From Symbiodinium natans (Eukaryota > Sar > Dinophyceae > Suessiales > Symbiodiniaceae), in NCBI GenBank assembly GCA_905221605.1, contig CAJNDS010002177.1:146001-210000 (forward strand): a stretch of 64,000 bases of DNA, in the 5' to 3' direction. The position numbers were made by a program, and so were the translations under genes. The notes under the pieces were generated by a model. The model worked only from the letters and a program-made list of their open reading frames with translations, was not told the origin of the DNA and did no database searches. The stretch's first letter is position 1. Each line of letters starts with the position of its first letter. Below are positions 11,062 to 35,121 of this stretch, one piece after another.

Positions 11062-12688
11062 AGCGCGCCATCTTTGGGGATACACCAGCCGAACATCGGC
11101 GACGGCCAAAATGCATGCTGGTGTAGGCCGCGACAGAAACTGAGACATTTGCACCTCAAAGCATGCGGGCTGATCTCGGAAATCGTGCTGAAGGCTCACA
11201 GCGCACTTTTTCCAACTACGGGCTGTAAGCCTTTACACGAGAATATGCAGAGAGACAGCCGCTGACAGGTGTGAAGACGGCCCGCCGTACCCCTTTGTAC
11301 TGATCTGTGTCTCTTCATGCGCCAAGAGATTTCAAAAAGCCACATCCCCAGTCTTGTGCTGTATTCTGCTACTAGTATCGTACAATATCTCCACGAATAA
11401 GGGAAGGCGAGTCTTGAACAGCTCATCAACCCCAATGTCTGTGAGGAGCAGGCGTATTCCATGTCCCACAGCGGCGGCCTCTGCTCCTACGGTCTCCTAT
11501 TGTCCGGACCTCGGTCCTGGGGTCATCTGGGGTCCACAGGCATGGTTCGTCGGATAGAGCCCTCAAAAGCCCAAGCGCTCGAAGCCTTCGACGCTCTAGT
11601 GGCTGCTCGGATGACGGAAGGAGTTGATAGGTTAAACGACATACGGCTGCTGGATGAACAAACGCCCGCCCAAAGTATGTTTGAAATGAAGGAGGACGGA
11701 GAAAAATGTACACAGCTCGTGCCTGATGTATTTTGCAAGCCTAACAAGATTCCTGCAGTCATTCGTGTAGGCGTTTGTGTAAGTTTTTCCTAGCACAGAG
11801 GCCATGTCTTGAATTCATGCTCAAAGGAGCCCTTGCAGACTGGAAGCATAAGTACGTGCCTCGAAACAACAGGATTCACCGATACCAGCACATCTTGGCT
11901 TAGAGCCAACCTTTTTGCCGGGAAGCTCTTGTCATGATGCCTCGTTTGGAGATGCGCTCCGCAAAGTGCTTGTGTCCTATGGCAAAGCTGCAGCTGATAC
12001 TCCGTTTGAGTCGACGGGTCAAGAGCCACGTGACCGCGCGCAGACGGGCTTGCGTTGCAGCTCGGGGGGTCCCAGTGTTGTTTTCCTGCTCCAGCCTTCG
12101 AAGCGTTGCCTCCGTACGGCCCCTGCTCTCGGAGGATGGTGGTCGCTTTGCTGCAGCACTTTCCGGCCACCAGCCTGGCAGCGGCCCGAAGCTTAAAGCG
12201 TCAAAACGCCATGGAGGCTTAGAACGCTTAGCCACCGGCATGGGGATACAGGGCTTGGAGGTCATAGAGGCTGTCTGAATGACATCCTTTAAGCAGAGTG
12301 CTGGGGGATTGGCAAGAAGAAATTAATGTTTTTCGAGGAGGGGCGCGCCTCTGCTTGTCGTGTTTCTTGACAATAACCGCAGGGGGGAAGAGAGCAGAAC
12401 AAACTGTCACTGCATCCATTGTGTGCAAAACCTTTCCGCTTGGTTTGCCTGGTAAAAGAGGTCCGTGTCCTCATTGTTGAGCAAAACCTCTTTGCAGAGC
12501 TGGAGCCCGGATTGTCTGATTTTTGAGGATGCCAACCTCGACCCTAGCCTAATGCCCCTGAAGGCCACGACCCCCAGAGCCCAGCTAAATCCCAAACCCT
12601 AAACCCAAATCCCCAAATTTCTTTTTCCTAAGCCCTAGTACCCGAAACCCTCAGACCGAACTCCCCAACCCAAAGCCCCAGAATCCCC
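11062..12688. other. Intergenic or intronic DNA, no recognised gene
   Basis: Several ORFs of 60-125 codons overlap on both strands around 11460-12280, none with a recognisable domain. This is the last stretch before the telomere-repeat-rich DNA begins. The missing 5' exons of the nucleotidyltransferase gene (catalytic GS and DxD motifs) should lie here or further upstream, but I could not find them. Confidence 0.4.
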
Positions 12689-12742
12689 TTTAGGGTTTAG
12701 GGTTTAGGGTTTAGGGTTTAGGGTTTAGGGTTTAGGGTTTAG
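12689..12742 (+). repeat. TTTAGGG array ending at a splice acceptor
   Basis: About seven TTTAGGG units. The last TTTAG serves as the likely 3' splice site of the exon at 12743. Confidence 0.85.
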
Positions 12743-12828
12743 GAACCCCGAATGCGGAGAGGCCCTGGTTGGCTTCTTGAACTTCTACGGACATCGCTTC
12801 GACCCTCAGTGCGGTGCCTGGCGCGAAG
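12743..12828 (+). CDS. Exon: PAP-associated domain motif
   Basis: Reads NPECGEALVGFLNFYGHRFD and continues with PQCGAWRE. The L-x-GF-x-x-FYG-x-x-FD pattern is the hallmark of PAP-associated domains. The acceptor is TTTAG of the telomeric array and the donor is GAAG/GTTTCGGG. Confidence 0.75.
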
Positions 12829-15800
12829 GTTTCGGGTTTGGGGTTTACGGTTTCGGGTTTTAGGGTAAGATGAATGCGTAGAAGACGTCTTCTTGGTGCT
12901 CTTAGAGCTTGATGGAACCTACTATGCAGGAGAGAGCCCAAAAGCCCGTAAATCTGGATGCCGCTGCTTCGGAGGCTTCTGACATTCGGGGCAGGGTTTA
13001 GGGTTTCATGGTTTATGGTTTAGGGTCTAGGATCTAGGGCGCAGGGGTCCTTGTGACAAGTCTGTTTTCTGGCACTGATCTGCACCGTCTCATCCTAGAA
13101 CCCTTACACCCTAGGCCCTTAAACCCTTGACAGCTGGTGCTTCAAGTTTTCACAACTCCGAAGTCTCCCAGTCCAAACGTACTCGTGCCGAGACTCTATG
13201 GCGTCAGCGTTGCCCGTGCGGCCTTTCTCAAGAGGACCGCTGGATGCCTTTCGGGAACCCTAAGGGATTCAAGCGGCCCCAAAAGCCCTGAACCAGGCAG
13301 CCGAACCCTACTTAAGCCCCAGTCCTAAGTTGTCCTACGGGACCCCACAACGTGCTGTTAGTCCAAGAAAATGGGGTGAGGTCCAAGTTATGGGCATCTT
13401 TTTTCCAAGCACCGCACTGTGTGCGGATATAGATAGGGGGCGGGGGGTTCGTGTGATTTGGATCAACCCCTGGAATAGCGATCCCCGGTCTAGGTGTTTT
13501 TCTTCCAGCCGGGTGCCTCTTACAGCAACTTTCCGAGCCCAACACTCAAAGCCCCAAAAGCCCAAAACCTAAAACCCGAAGGAAGAGCCCGACCACCTGG
13601 CCTCCAGAACAGGTGCAGGGGGCAGGGCAACGATGCAGGATTGGATTGTGGCCCTTCCGTGTCTCTGGCTTGGTTTTTGGAGTGTGGGGCCCCTCACCCT
13701 TAAGGTCCTTCCGTTTCATACCAGAAGCCCCACATGCTAGACCAAGACCCTGAAATTCTGGAGCCCCCTAAGCCCTGGAACCCTAATACTTGAACTCCCA
13801 AAAGAACTGTCTAAACCATAAACCCTAAACTCCTAAACCCCTGAAGCCGACCCACAGGCCGAGCTAGTGGAGCGAGGTCTCCTCCACCCCACCAGGGAGC
13901 CAGCAGGCAGGGCTTCAGAGCTTGGGATTTAGGGTTTTGGGGTTTAGGGTCTGAGGTTAAGGGCTATACTGTAGACATGTACATGTGCATGCACAAGTGG
14001 GTGGCGGGGTTCTGAAGTTCCACCCTACAGCCCCAACCCTGAAGCTCCTAAAGGCCTTAAGAGCTTAGACAGGCAAAGAAATCTGCGGGGAGGAGGCGCA
14101 TCGCTTTGACCCCCTCTGGGCCGGCACCTCATCGACACCTGCGTAAAGGAGTCTAAGCAGCCTCAGTTGGCAAGCCGAATGGATCTGGGATTGTAGGGTT
14201 TAGGGTTTAAGGTTTGAGGATTCCCGATTCCTTTTTTTAAGAGGTCAGGTCCCTGTTATAATATCCCACCAAGGGAGACCCTTTTTTGATTCCTACGTTG
14301 TTGGGCCCGCTTGTACTCGTATTGCAGCTAGACTTCGACGGTGCTCCTGGGGAGGGCCTTCAGGAGAAGCGAAGCTTTGGGACAGTGATGCCTCTTAAGT
14401 AGCGCCAAACCCCATCTACACCCTAGACTCTCGCCGAGCAACACGGAACGATGCCAAGCCGCCCGGAGCCTCCGAAGCCCTAGTGAGAACCCCTCCCTCG
14501 CCGCCCGAGCGCTGCCGAGGTGGAGGACCCTGTCAACCCGACGAACAACGTTGGGCCCGGGTGCTGAGCGTCGGGGCGTAATGCAGGAGCCGAAAGCATG
14601 TTCAATGTTGTCCCTTAGAAATCTTGCGAGGGCTTTCAAAGCGGTAGGTGTTGCATCTGACCTACGCAGCCAGATGTGTGTATGTGTGTGTGGGAGGCGA
14701 GTGGGATTCGGTGTGGACTTGTCGCTTCAGCTTTGCCCCGTCCGAGCTGTGAAGTAAATGCAGTGGCTGTCAGCATGTTCTTCTTCTAGCCCCCTGCTGT
14801 GCCACTGCTGTGCCTATCGCCAAACCCAAAGCTGTTCTGAGGCGAAATTGCTTCCGAATTTTCCAGATCCAGAGAGCATTGGCGCGGGCCGCGGATGTGG
14901 TGGCAGCGAGCGAGGCCCAAAACCTTAAGCCACCAGCATTGAACCACAAGCCTACGTCAAACCAACAAGCCTCTATTGTTATAATGTGTTGTTTGATTAG
15001 GGATGAGGCGGCGTGTCAGCTGCGTGATATCTTCGGTGGTTCCCTACTCCTTCTGTCACTTTAAGTGGGAACCCCAGAACCGAAACCCTAAACCCTAAAC
15101 CCTAAACCCGAAGCACGTCGGCATTCACAAAAGTACCAGGGCCCTAAGCCCTAAACCCTAAACCCTCTACGGTGTAGGGTTTAGGGTTCCTTGCTTCTGA
15201 CGGGAGGCCGGCGCAACTCTCCGTGCCATTCTCCGGGCCGGGAGCTACCGCGTTTGTGGTTGAGGTTTCAGATTGTTCAGGGTTCTGACAGTATTTCATA
15301 TAGAGAGGGCCCCCAATTTTGAATAGCTTCTCCTTTTGCACAGCGAAAGAAAGGGGCCATCCAAGGGAAGCGCGGATTTCGACTTGAGGGCGGCTCCATC
15401 GAACAAGTGCCTTGAGAGCAGAGGAACAGGGTTTCGGTTTGAGTGGTTAGGATGTACAGGATGTGTAAGTTGTATAGTAGGGCGCATAGGGAGCATAGGG
15501 TGTGCAGAGTGTAAGTTTCTAGGACGCCGCATTTTAGGGTCTAAGGCGGTGTAGATTCAGAGTGCTGAGGTATGGGGTCCAGGGATTTTGAGGCTTCAGG
15601 GCTCAGGGTCGAGGGTTTAGTCAGGAAGCCCTGTGCCCCACACCCCGAAACCCTGGAACCCTAAATATCACTCTCCAAGCCCCAAAAAGCCTCCTTCAAC
15701 CCTCGGCCCTAAAACCCCAAGAGCTGTCTTTGCTATTGTCGTTTTGTTGCTGCGGGTCCTGCCAGGTCGAAAGCTACGGCGCTGCCGATGGCCAGGAGGT

Positions 15801-18800
15801 GCCCTCAAACCTTGGGGACCGGCCGAAAAAAAGAGGGGGGGTGACGACTTTGATCCTTTTGGGGATATCCCGGAAAAGGGGGCTTTAGATGGCTTCAGGG
15901 CAGAAGGCGGTTTTGGTGTGGTTCTCTTAGGGCTTTCAGTGCAGGCCCTTGGAAGCTGGTCATCATTCCCCTCAGGATCCTTTTTTCAGGAAAAGGCGTC
16001 CTGAGGGTTTGGTCTGCCAACCTCGGCTTCGTCCGACGCCAGGCCGAGGCCGAGGCCCTCTCCATGCTTTCCAAGCACGACCTGCAGGAGGATCCACGCG
16101 CTTCCTCTTGGGGGGGAGGGGGTGGGTTGGGGGGGTTGCGGGGGTTTAGGGGGTTTGGGGGGTTCAGGGGTAAGTCGAGGTTGCGGGCTTATGCTGCGTG
16201 TCATGAGGACCGCCCGGAAGTGCGCTGCTTCAAGATTTTGCTGTTAGTGTTGACCCTCCTATATACAACCGAACCCAACGAAGTATGCAGCCACTACACT
16301 GGTTAAATGTCCCTCATAGTTGGGCGTGTACTTTAGGGTCGGAATAATTACTAATGGTAGCCCTTATGGTCCCTATACATTATACCCTATGGAGGGGCTG
16401 GACTTCAAGTGTGGGATTCTCCGCTGCCATTCATCTGCCGCTTCGCCAGCTTCCATTTGCATAGTACAGGGGCCGCAAGGAGTACCCAGAGAAGCCACCT
16501 CGCATCGCGACAACCGCACAATGTAAACTACCCAGAATTCTCCCGTCATAAATAGACCAGGCTCCTATATCAGGCCGCCCAAAGCCAACGGCACAGGTCA
16601 GAGAACGCATCGTTCAAGAGTTCGGCCATGAAGTCATCTCAGACCCAACCCTTCCAGAGCACTGTGTTGCCTGAGACGAAGCTTGCAGAAATCTTCGTTG
16701 GCACCCACCTCTGCAAGTTCGACCTTACCACACGAGCAAGCTCTAGGCGAGGCTAGAGCTCCGAGCGCCTGGCGCCTGAAGCGCCATGTCGCAACAGATT
16801 CTCCTGGGCGCGCAGCTTAGAGATGCCTACAGGACTGTGAATCATGAATCCTGAAGGTGCTCTTGTTCTATTGCCGGTCTTGAGGTCTATAGGCAGCACG
16901 GGCATCATGCCAGTCACACGGATCAACATATGCTATACCCCTAGGCCCTCATGTGGAGCCAAGGTTGCAATCGATCCCGAGCTTGGGGACCCAACTCGAA
17001 ATCATTGGTTCTGCTTGGCCCTGAAGCAAAACGCCCCTAACTGTTTAACTGCAAACCCTGTCCCACTTTGAGAAGCAAGGGATCACAGCCCAGCCCCTGT
17101 AGAATTCGACGCAGGTTGCATTTTTCAGGACTCATGGTCTCCATCTGAGGTTCGCTTCATCCTGCATAGAACCCATAGAAGCACTTAATCCTACACAGGT
17201 TTGGGGTAGTTAGATGCTCCAAGATTACGCCCCCGGAGCCCGTTTTGAGGTTTATGGCTCCTGGCGTGCCTGCTACTCGTCAGCTGATTGCTGGACAGGG
17301 TTTCGTTTAGGGCTCAAGGTCCCGGGGGCCGCGATTCGGAGCAAGTGTCTTGTACTAAGTGAGTGTAAAACGTGTCTAGGTTCAAGTTGAAGTGAGGTTG
17401 GTGTCGTGATGGCACGTGTCGCTACTTGTTCTGGGCATCCTGCTAGTAGCACCGCAGGCCTTAGGCTCTCTGCTTAGGAGTTGGGAGTCCGCACTTGCCA
17501 AAATACTCCGCCAAAGCTACAGAAGGTCTGGCTTCAAGCCGCAAGAACCCAAAGCCACAGGGTGAAAACAAGGCCTTTGCTGATCCCGAAAAGCCAATAT
17601 CATGAAAGTCGATCAGCGCACGCAAAAGCTCTTAAACCCTAAACCCCTAAGCCAACTCCCTTAAACCCCTAAACTCGAATCTAAGCCCTAACGCCCAAAC
17701 CCCTGACACCCCCAAACCCCTAAACCCCTACAACCCCTACAATCCCTAAACCCAAACCACTAAACCCCCCAAATCAACCTCTTGCAAGCCCTTCAAAAGC
17801 CCTTAAGCGCGCTGAACAGCCCTTGTACACCCATAAAGCCCTCAAACCCTTATAAACCCTTAATCGCCCTTATAAACCCTTAAAGCCCTTAAAAGCCCTT
17901 AAAAGCCCTTAAAAGCCCTTAAAAGCCCTTAAAAGCCCTTAAAAACCCTTAAAAGTCCTTAAAAGCCCTCAGCCCTTAAGCCAGTTCCGCCACCGCGCCG
18001 CTGCCGCCTCCTGAGCCGAACCCGCCAAGCTGGCCCAGCAGTGCCCGGCGTCTCAGTGGGGGGGGGGGGGCTTGCAAGGTTCCATAGGGTTTCACAGGGT
18101 TCCAGGGATAGAGTTTCGGGGATGGGGTTCCAGGAATTCACCCCAAACCCTCGGCCCTAAACCAAAATCCCTGCAACCTGGAGATGATGATCCTGATCAC
18201 CAGGACTCAACCTAGCAACCCTCAGAGGACCCCCGCACCCTAGGGGCCCTAACCCGAAATCCTAAGCCCCTAAACCCTATATCCTAAACCCCAAAACCCC
18301 AAATCCTAAACCCTAAACCCCCAAATCCGCCCAAGCCCAACCCTCTTGAGCCTCCCAAGCCCTGAGCCCCGGAGCACCAGATCCTGAAGATCCTAAACCC
18401 TAAACCCCAAATCCTAAACCCTAAACCCCCAGAAACCCCCAAGCCCAACCCTCTTGAGCCCCTGAAGAATCTGGGCTCGATGGTACCTTAAACAGCAACC
18501 CAGACCATGCCCAGGTCACCGTTCTTGGCCCCGAGGTTCGGGGGCCTTTTTTCCCCCCGAAAGTCATGGCCACCCTATACACCCAAAGAGGTGGTTGGGG
18601 GTTTAGGCCTTGGGGTTTAGGGTTTAGGGTTTAGGGTTTAGGGTTTAGGGTTTAGGGTTTAGGGTTTAGGGTTTAGGGTTTCCTTCAAGGAAGCTTCCAA
18701 AGGGTACGTGCCCCTGATTTTCGGAACCTCCCATGCAGATCGTTCCAGGGGCCCGGACTTGTTCAGTGTTTGCGGTTGAGAGGGCTTGGTGTTCGGGTTA

Positions 18801-19077
18801 ATGGTTAACGGAACGTAGGGCTTCAGGATGTCGCGCTATTAATGGATCGTAGGAGTAGAATCGGGGATTGGGGTGGCTTGGCTTGAAACCCTTCTATAAG
18901 TAGAACTGGGCATTGGGGGCGGCTTGATGATAAGTAGAGTCGTGGATTGGGGGGGTGGCTTTGAGCCTCATATTTAGATGGAATACAACTCTGCAGGACG
19001 ACGTGGGCAACTTGACAGCACGGATCGCAGCTCTTCTTTCAGAGCTCAACAATGCGCCTGAGACTGCACGACGTTGA
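12743..19077 (+). CDS. Terminal uridylyltransferase / PAP-type nucleotidyltransferase, 3' part
   Basis: A spliced gene is inferred from exons at 12743-12828, 14520-14554, 14842-14907, 15001-15035, 15990-about 16110, 18496-18535 and 18997-19077. The first exon encodes the PAP-associated motif ALVGFLNFYGHRFD. The next encode VEDPVNPTNNVG and RNCFRIFQIQRALARAADVV, which follow one another in the PAP-associated domain of TUT7/Cid1-like enzymes. These enzymes add U or A to RNA 3' ends. Phases agree at four junctions: 14554/14842, 14907/15001 (GA donor), 15035/15990 and 18535/18997. The catalytic exons with the GS and DxD motifs are not seen, and a segment between the first two exons is missing. 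It could be a real gene whose other exons I missed, or a 5'-truncated copy. Introns contain TTTAGGG and CCCTAAA arrays. Confidence 0.6.
13130..13250 (+). CDS. Possible exon of the nucleotidyltransferase gene
   Basis: The frame reads YGVSVARAAFLKRTAG, which fits the position after FDP in PAP-associated domains (YGVSVR-like). Splice borders and phase are unresolved, so this is a weak candidate. Confidence 0.3.
13260..14519. other. Intronic DNA with degenerate telomeric repeats
   Basis: Scattered single CCCTAAA and TTTAGGG units. At about 14097-14125 the frame HRFDPLWAG resembles the HRFDPQCGAW of the exon at 12743, perhaps a decayed partial duplicate. Confidence 0.35.
14520..14554 (+). CDS. 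Exon: VEDPVNPTNNVG motif
   Basis: Encodes VEDPVNPTNNVG, the conserved D-P-x-x-P-x-x-N-x-G end of PAP-associated domains. The acceptor is GCCGAG and the donor is GC (GG/GCCC). The phase joins exactly to 14842. Confidence 0.75.
14842..14907 (+). CDS. Exon: RNCFRIFQIQRALARAADVV
   Basis: Continues VG-R-N-x-F typical of TUTases, followed by an amphipathic helix. The acceptor is CTGAG. The probable donor is GA at 14908, which puts it in phase with the exon at 15001. Confidence 0.7.
15001..15035 (+). CDS. Exon: DEAACQLRDIFG
   Basis: A short exon after GATTAG. The donor is GTGGTT. Its phase matches 15990, giving a continuous helix-like peptide. Confidence 0.55.
15036..15989. other. Intron with CCCTAAA and TTTAGGG units
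   Basis: Contains short CCCTAAA arrays at 15083-15108 and 15149-15183. A frame at 15640-16000 reads DDFDPFGDIPEKG, but no family or splice site supports it. Confidence 0.4.
15990..16110 (+). CDS. Exon: VWSANLGFVRRQAEAEALSM
   Basis: The acceptor TTTTTTCAG is strong. The peptide reads KGVLRVWSANLGFVRRQAEA and continues with EALSMLSKHDLQEDPRA, clearly protein-like. The 3' border is uncertain (GC at about 16110 or the G-rich tract after it). It is probably the C-terminal part of the nucleotidyltransferase. Confidence 0.6.
16111..18495. other. Long intron, repeats only
   Basis: Mostly non-coding. It includes a G-rich tract (16113-16165), a CCCTTAAAAG tandem repeat (17876-17965) and degenerate CCCTAAA units at 18240-18440. 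An ATG-initiated 41-codon frame at 16629-16752 has no recognisable motif. Confidence 0.45.
17876..17965. repeat. CCCTTAAAAG 10-bp tandem repeat
   Basis: About nine copies of CCCTTAAAAG, a length variant of the CCCTAAA unit. Confidence 0.85.
18496..18535 (+). CDS. Exon: NPDHAQVTVLGPE
   Basis: The acceptor is AAACAG and the donor is GAG/GTTCGG. It is in phase 0 with the terminal exon at 18997. Confidence 0.55.
18616..18681 (+). repeat. TTTAGGG array in intron
   Basis: About nine perfect units between the last two exons of the nucleotidyltransferase gene. Confidence 0.9.
18997..19077 (+). CDS. Terminal exon, DDVGNLTARIAALLSELNNA, stop
   Basis: The acceptor is CTGCAG. The peptide DDVGNLTARIAALLSELNNA plus PETARR ends in TGA at 19075-19077. 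It looks like a C-terminal helix. Confidence 0.6.
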   Translation, partial: DDVGNLTARIAALLSELNNAPETARR

Positions 19078-19258
19078 TGCTTGAGGTTCGCTACAGGGAG
19101 TAAGGTTTCGGGTGTAGGATGTATACATCTAGAATATACATCTAGAGAGATTTATACGTGACTTCTTTCGTATGAATATGAATATGTCCCCCCCTAGATT
19201 CAGGGCAGCTGAATCGTACAATAATCGGATTGGCTTCTGGGGGTTGGGGAATGCCCAG
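19078..19258. other. Intergenic spacer
   Basis: About 180 bases between the stop of the nucleotidyltransferase gene and the first recognised exon of the beta-helix gene. The true 5' exons of the latter were not found, so part of this may be its first intron. Confidence 0.4.
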
Positions 19259-31629
<12,371 letters not shown>

Positions 31630-32403
31630 GTTTAGGGTTTAGGGTTTAGGGTTTAGGGTTTCTACATGAGGGCCCAAGCCAGAACCCCAAACCCGTAGCG
31701 CTCCTCTCTCCTCCCGCTGCGATGTGTGGAGGCTTTGGGCCTTTGAGATTTCAGTTTGGTTTCCTGGGTCGGGATCGCTCGGGGTTTAGGTTGGAGGAGA
31801 CCCGGCAAGACTATACTAGGGCTAAGTGGCATCATGCAGCAGGATACGCTGATACGCTGGCTCCTTCAGCTTGGACTTTCATTGTTCTGGGTCCATTTTG
31901 CCACGGTACCAGAGCTCAACAGGATGTACGACATCCGAGATCCCTAAGTCATGCGCGAGTCACCCACGTTCCGTGCTTCGTCCGTGGCAGTACCCACCAC
32001 CATGAGGTACAGATGTCGCTGTTCACATCCACTCGAACCATGCTGCCTGCCAGCACTATTATTGCATGCAGATGTGCCAGGGCACCTCGATTCCAAGAAA
32101 GTGCAGCGGTTTTGCTTTTTCAGTCCTCCGAGCGCACTCTGACTTGTATTCTGGAATGATGTTTAAATTTAGTGTTGGCTTGCACGTCGGGGGCCAAAAT
32201 CCAAACACATACGGGCTTTCGCGTCCTTTTGAAGCAAGCAGTAGACACCGGCCAGTTAAGTGAGTATCTGACGGATTCAGGAAACGTATCTGGCCCTTGG
32301 TGACTGGACTGATCTGAAAAAACCGTAGCTCACCCTAGACCATCATCATGTCTATGACCCGAACAGCTTCAACAAGACTTCTCCTTGCAGCTAAGGCTTT
32401 TCA

Positions 32404-32513
32404 GAAATGGGACTTTACGAACCTAGGGGAACCCCCAGTATAGACCCCCAAGTTGTAAGATTCCCTTATCGACCCCAATAAGGTGCCCCCTAATTTCGCA
32501 AGCCCCCCAAGTA
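32404..32513 (+). mobile_element. Element B copy 1 (foldback/MITE-like, about 110 bp)
   Basis: Shares with the copies at 51896 and 52958 the core TAGACCCCCAA...AAGATTCCCTTAT...CCCCAATAAGGTGCCCCC and the flank TTTACGAACCTAGGGGAA / TTTCGCAAGCCCCC. Confidence 0.6.
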
Positions 32514-34971
32514 GACGTTTTGGGGTCCTGCCTGGAAGCCATGGCGCCCGTCGGCGGCGCGCAGCAGCCCTGGCCCCCGTGCAGCATCTAGGGTGCTAGG
32601 ACTCGATATGATTTAGGGTTTCAGGATTGTGGGGTTTAGGGTTATTAGGATTGCAGGGGATAGGTTTCAGGGTTTCGGGGCTGTAGGGCATACAGGGCTT
32701 CGGAAAGTTCTGGCGCCGTTTGACATGATTGAGAGAACTGATCACGTGGGGCTTCCGGGTTGCGGGGGGGTTACGTTCGGGCTCCAGGGTTTGGGGGGTT
32801 TAGGGCTCCAGAATTTTGGGTTGCAGCAGGGTTTAGGCCTTAGGAGGTTGGGGTGGTTCGGGGTTTTAGGGCTTAGGGGGGCTTTAGGGTGTTTCTTAGC
32901 ATTTCGTGAATTTAAATTCAAGCTTTGGGGGAGGCCAGTCACCCTCTCAACTGATCCGAGGAGGTGGCGTGAAGAGTCCCCTTTTACTATGCAATGTTTC
33001 GCCTGAATGCTTGGGGGGTTAGGGTAGCTGCGTATGAACTCATGGGAACAAGTTCGCTGAAGTCACTCTTACAGAATGCATTCCGAACAAGCACCCTGTA
33101 GACTCCCCCCCCATACGGTACCCTTTTGTGAACCAGCGACGGGCTTCCGAGAAGAATTGCGCTTCTGCAGAGAAGCGGACATAAGATGTTTAAGTACAAC
33201 ATGGTACTATATTGTATGGTATAACATGTTGCTACATAACAGCATTTCGCTGGAGAGTACCGTAGTAATGACAATAACTATAGAAGTCGAATCATGGAGC
33301 TGAAATGTGATGATTATTCGTTCTTTGTCGACAACCAAGAGAATTCCACTGGGTGCACATCACTGAGGATGAACTGAAGTACAAACCTTGAGCCCTAGAC
33401 GTTGGCCCATAAAACTTAAACCCGAGTTTCAGGGCAGTGGGCTCACTGGGTACTTCCAGCTGTGATTCCGAGCAAAGACGATGCCCTCACCCAACCTTTG
33501 CAGGCTCAGCAGGTTAGGGTTCAGGGTTTACGGACGTGGTTGAATATCCCTTGTTGCTCATTTTTTCACCCCGTGGTCATACTCCTTTTTTGGGGAGCGC
33601 AGCAAGGTACAGTCTAGTGTGGGTCGGCCTTGAAAGATAGGGCTGCGGGTTTGGGACCTTGTACTGCATAGGGCCCAACTACAAAAGATAACCGTCCCAG
33701 TGCTTCTCAAGGTGTTGGGCGACTGAATCGGCATAGGATCACAATGAGGGTGTCGAGCTTCCGATTTTCGAGGGCTCTGAGGAGCTCAAGGATTTTCTGG
33801 CTTCGACCCTAAACCCTAAACCGTAAACCCTAAACCCTAAACCCTAAACCCTAAACCCTAATGTAGGATTCCAGCCTGGGTGGCCAGTGGGAAGCCCGGT
33901 GGGCAACTTCGCCAGCGGTTTAAGCTTCATTTCAAAGAAGCCCAACCTCTTGCTTGCGACTATCTACTATAGCCTGGTCTAGCGACAAAATCCGGTCGTT
34001 TGCTTTTTCTTTGGCGGCTATAGGTCGGACATGCGAGTAGGGGTTTTTGCTAGTGGCTAGCGCCCTTCCATGAGAATATACTATTAACCTTGCAGGGCAG
34101 CCGTTGGCTCCACATGACCCTAGCAGCGGAAACCCGAACCCCGAAGCAGGGCATCCGAGGAGTCTATCCCGAAGGCCAGGTTTTACATGCTTTGGGGTCG
34201 CAGCGCGCTGACCTTTAGGATGCGGCACATGGTTTTTGGGCTTCTCGCGCAAGCTCTCTGTGCAGACGCTGGCGAGTTGCAGTCATGGCGTTGGGCAGAG
34301 ACTTTGCCCTTGTTCGGGGCTCATGTCGATTGATTCGAGACGCCTGCAATATATGCCGGCACGCCTCGATGCCGAATAGCTGAATGAGTATACTATACCT
34401 TGATAGGGACAGCGGACCAGAGCCTCCAGCCTTGCTGGTTCTTAAAGGGAACTACGGATGTCGGGTCCCTATTTGAGATATGTTGGCGGTATAAGTAGGA
34501 ACAGCTCTTTACTTCCCGCACACCTCAGAGACTTGCTGAAGCAAGAACAGAACCCCCCCCCCCCCTAGAGCCTAAGTTCGTTTGCACAGGCGACGCTCCT
34601 TCAGACTTCAAAAGTCCGACCTCCTGCTTTGCATGGAGTCTGCTCGGGTTAGGGTTGAGGGTGTAGGTTGGAGTTGAGGGTTGAGGGATGTGGATGTGAT
34701 GTAGGGTTAGAGGATGCGCCGGCGGTCTTTGACGCCTGTAATGGCCAGTCTATGTGGGGGCTTGGATCTACGTAGCCAAGAAAGTCCCAAAGCTCTACTA
34801 GGAGCCCCTACCTCCAGCAAAATCGCCATCTGAAACCATAGTCACCCAGACCCAGCACTCTACAGTACACTCCAGCCGGCAAGCCTTTTGGCCGCACACC
34901 CGAAACCCAGCTAAACCCATCCAACCCATCTAACCCGTCTAGCCCTGTCTAGCCACTAAAACCCTAAGCCC

Positions 34972-35121
34972 CTAAACCCTAAACCCTAAACCCTAAACCC
35001 TAAACCCCTAAACCCCTAAACCCCTAAACCCCTAAACCCCTAAACCCCTAACCCCTAAACCCTAAACCCTAAACCCTAAACCCTAAACCCTAAACCCTAA
35101 ACCCTAAACCCTAAACCCTAT
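34972..35121 (-). repeat. CCCTAAA / CCCCTAAA array
   Basis: About 20 units, a mixture of 7-bp and 8-bp versions. Confidence 0.92.

Noticed and set aside
9462-11159. 565-codon minus-strand open frame over the TPR array
   Set aside because: Antisense shadow of the 129-bp unit; the plus strand shows a canonical TPR consensus.
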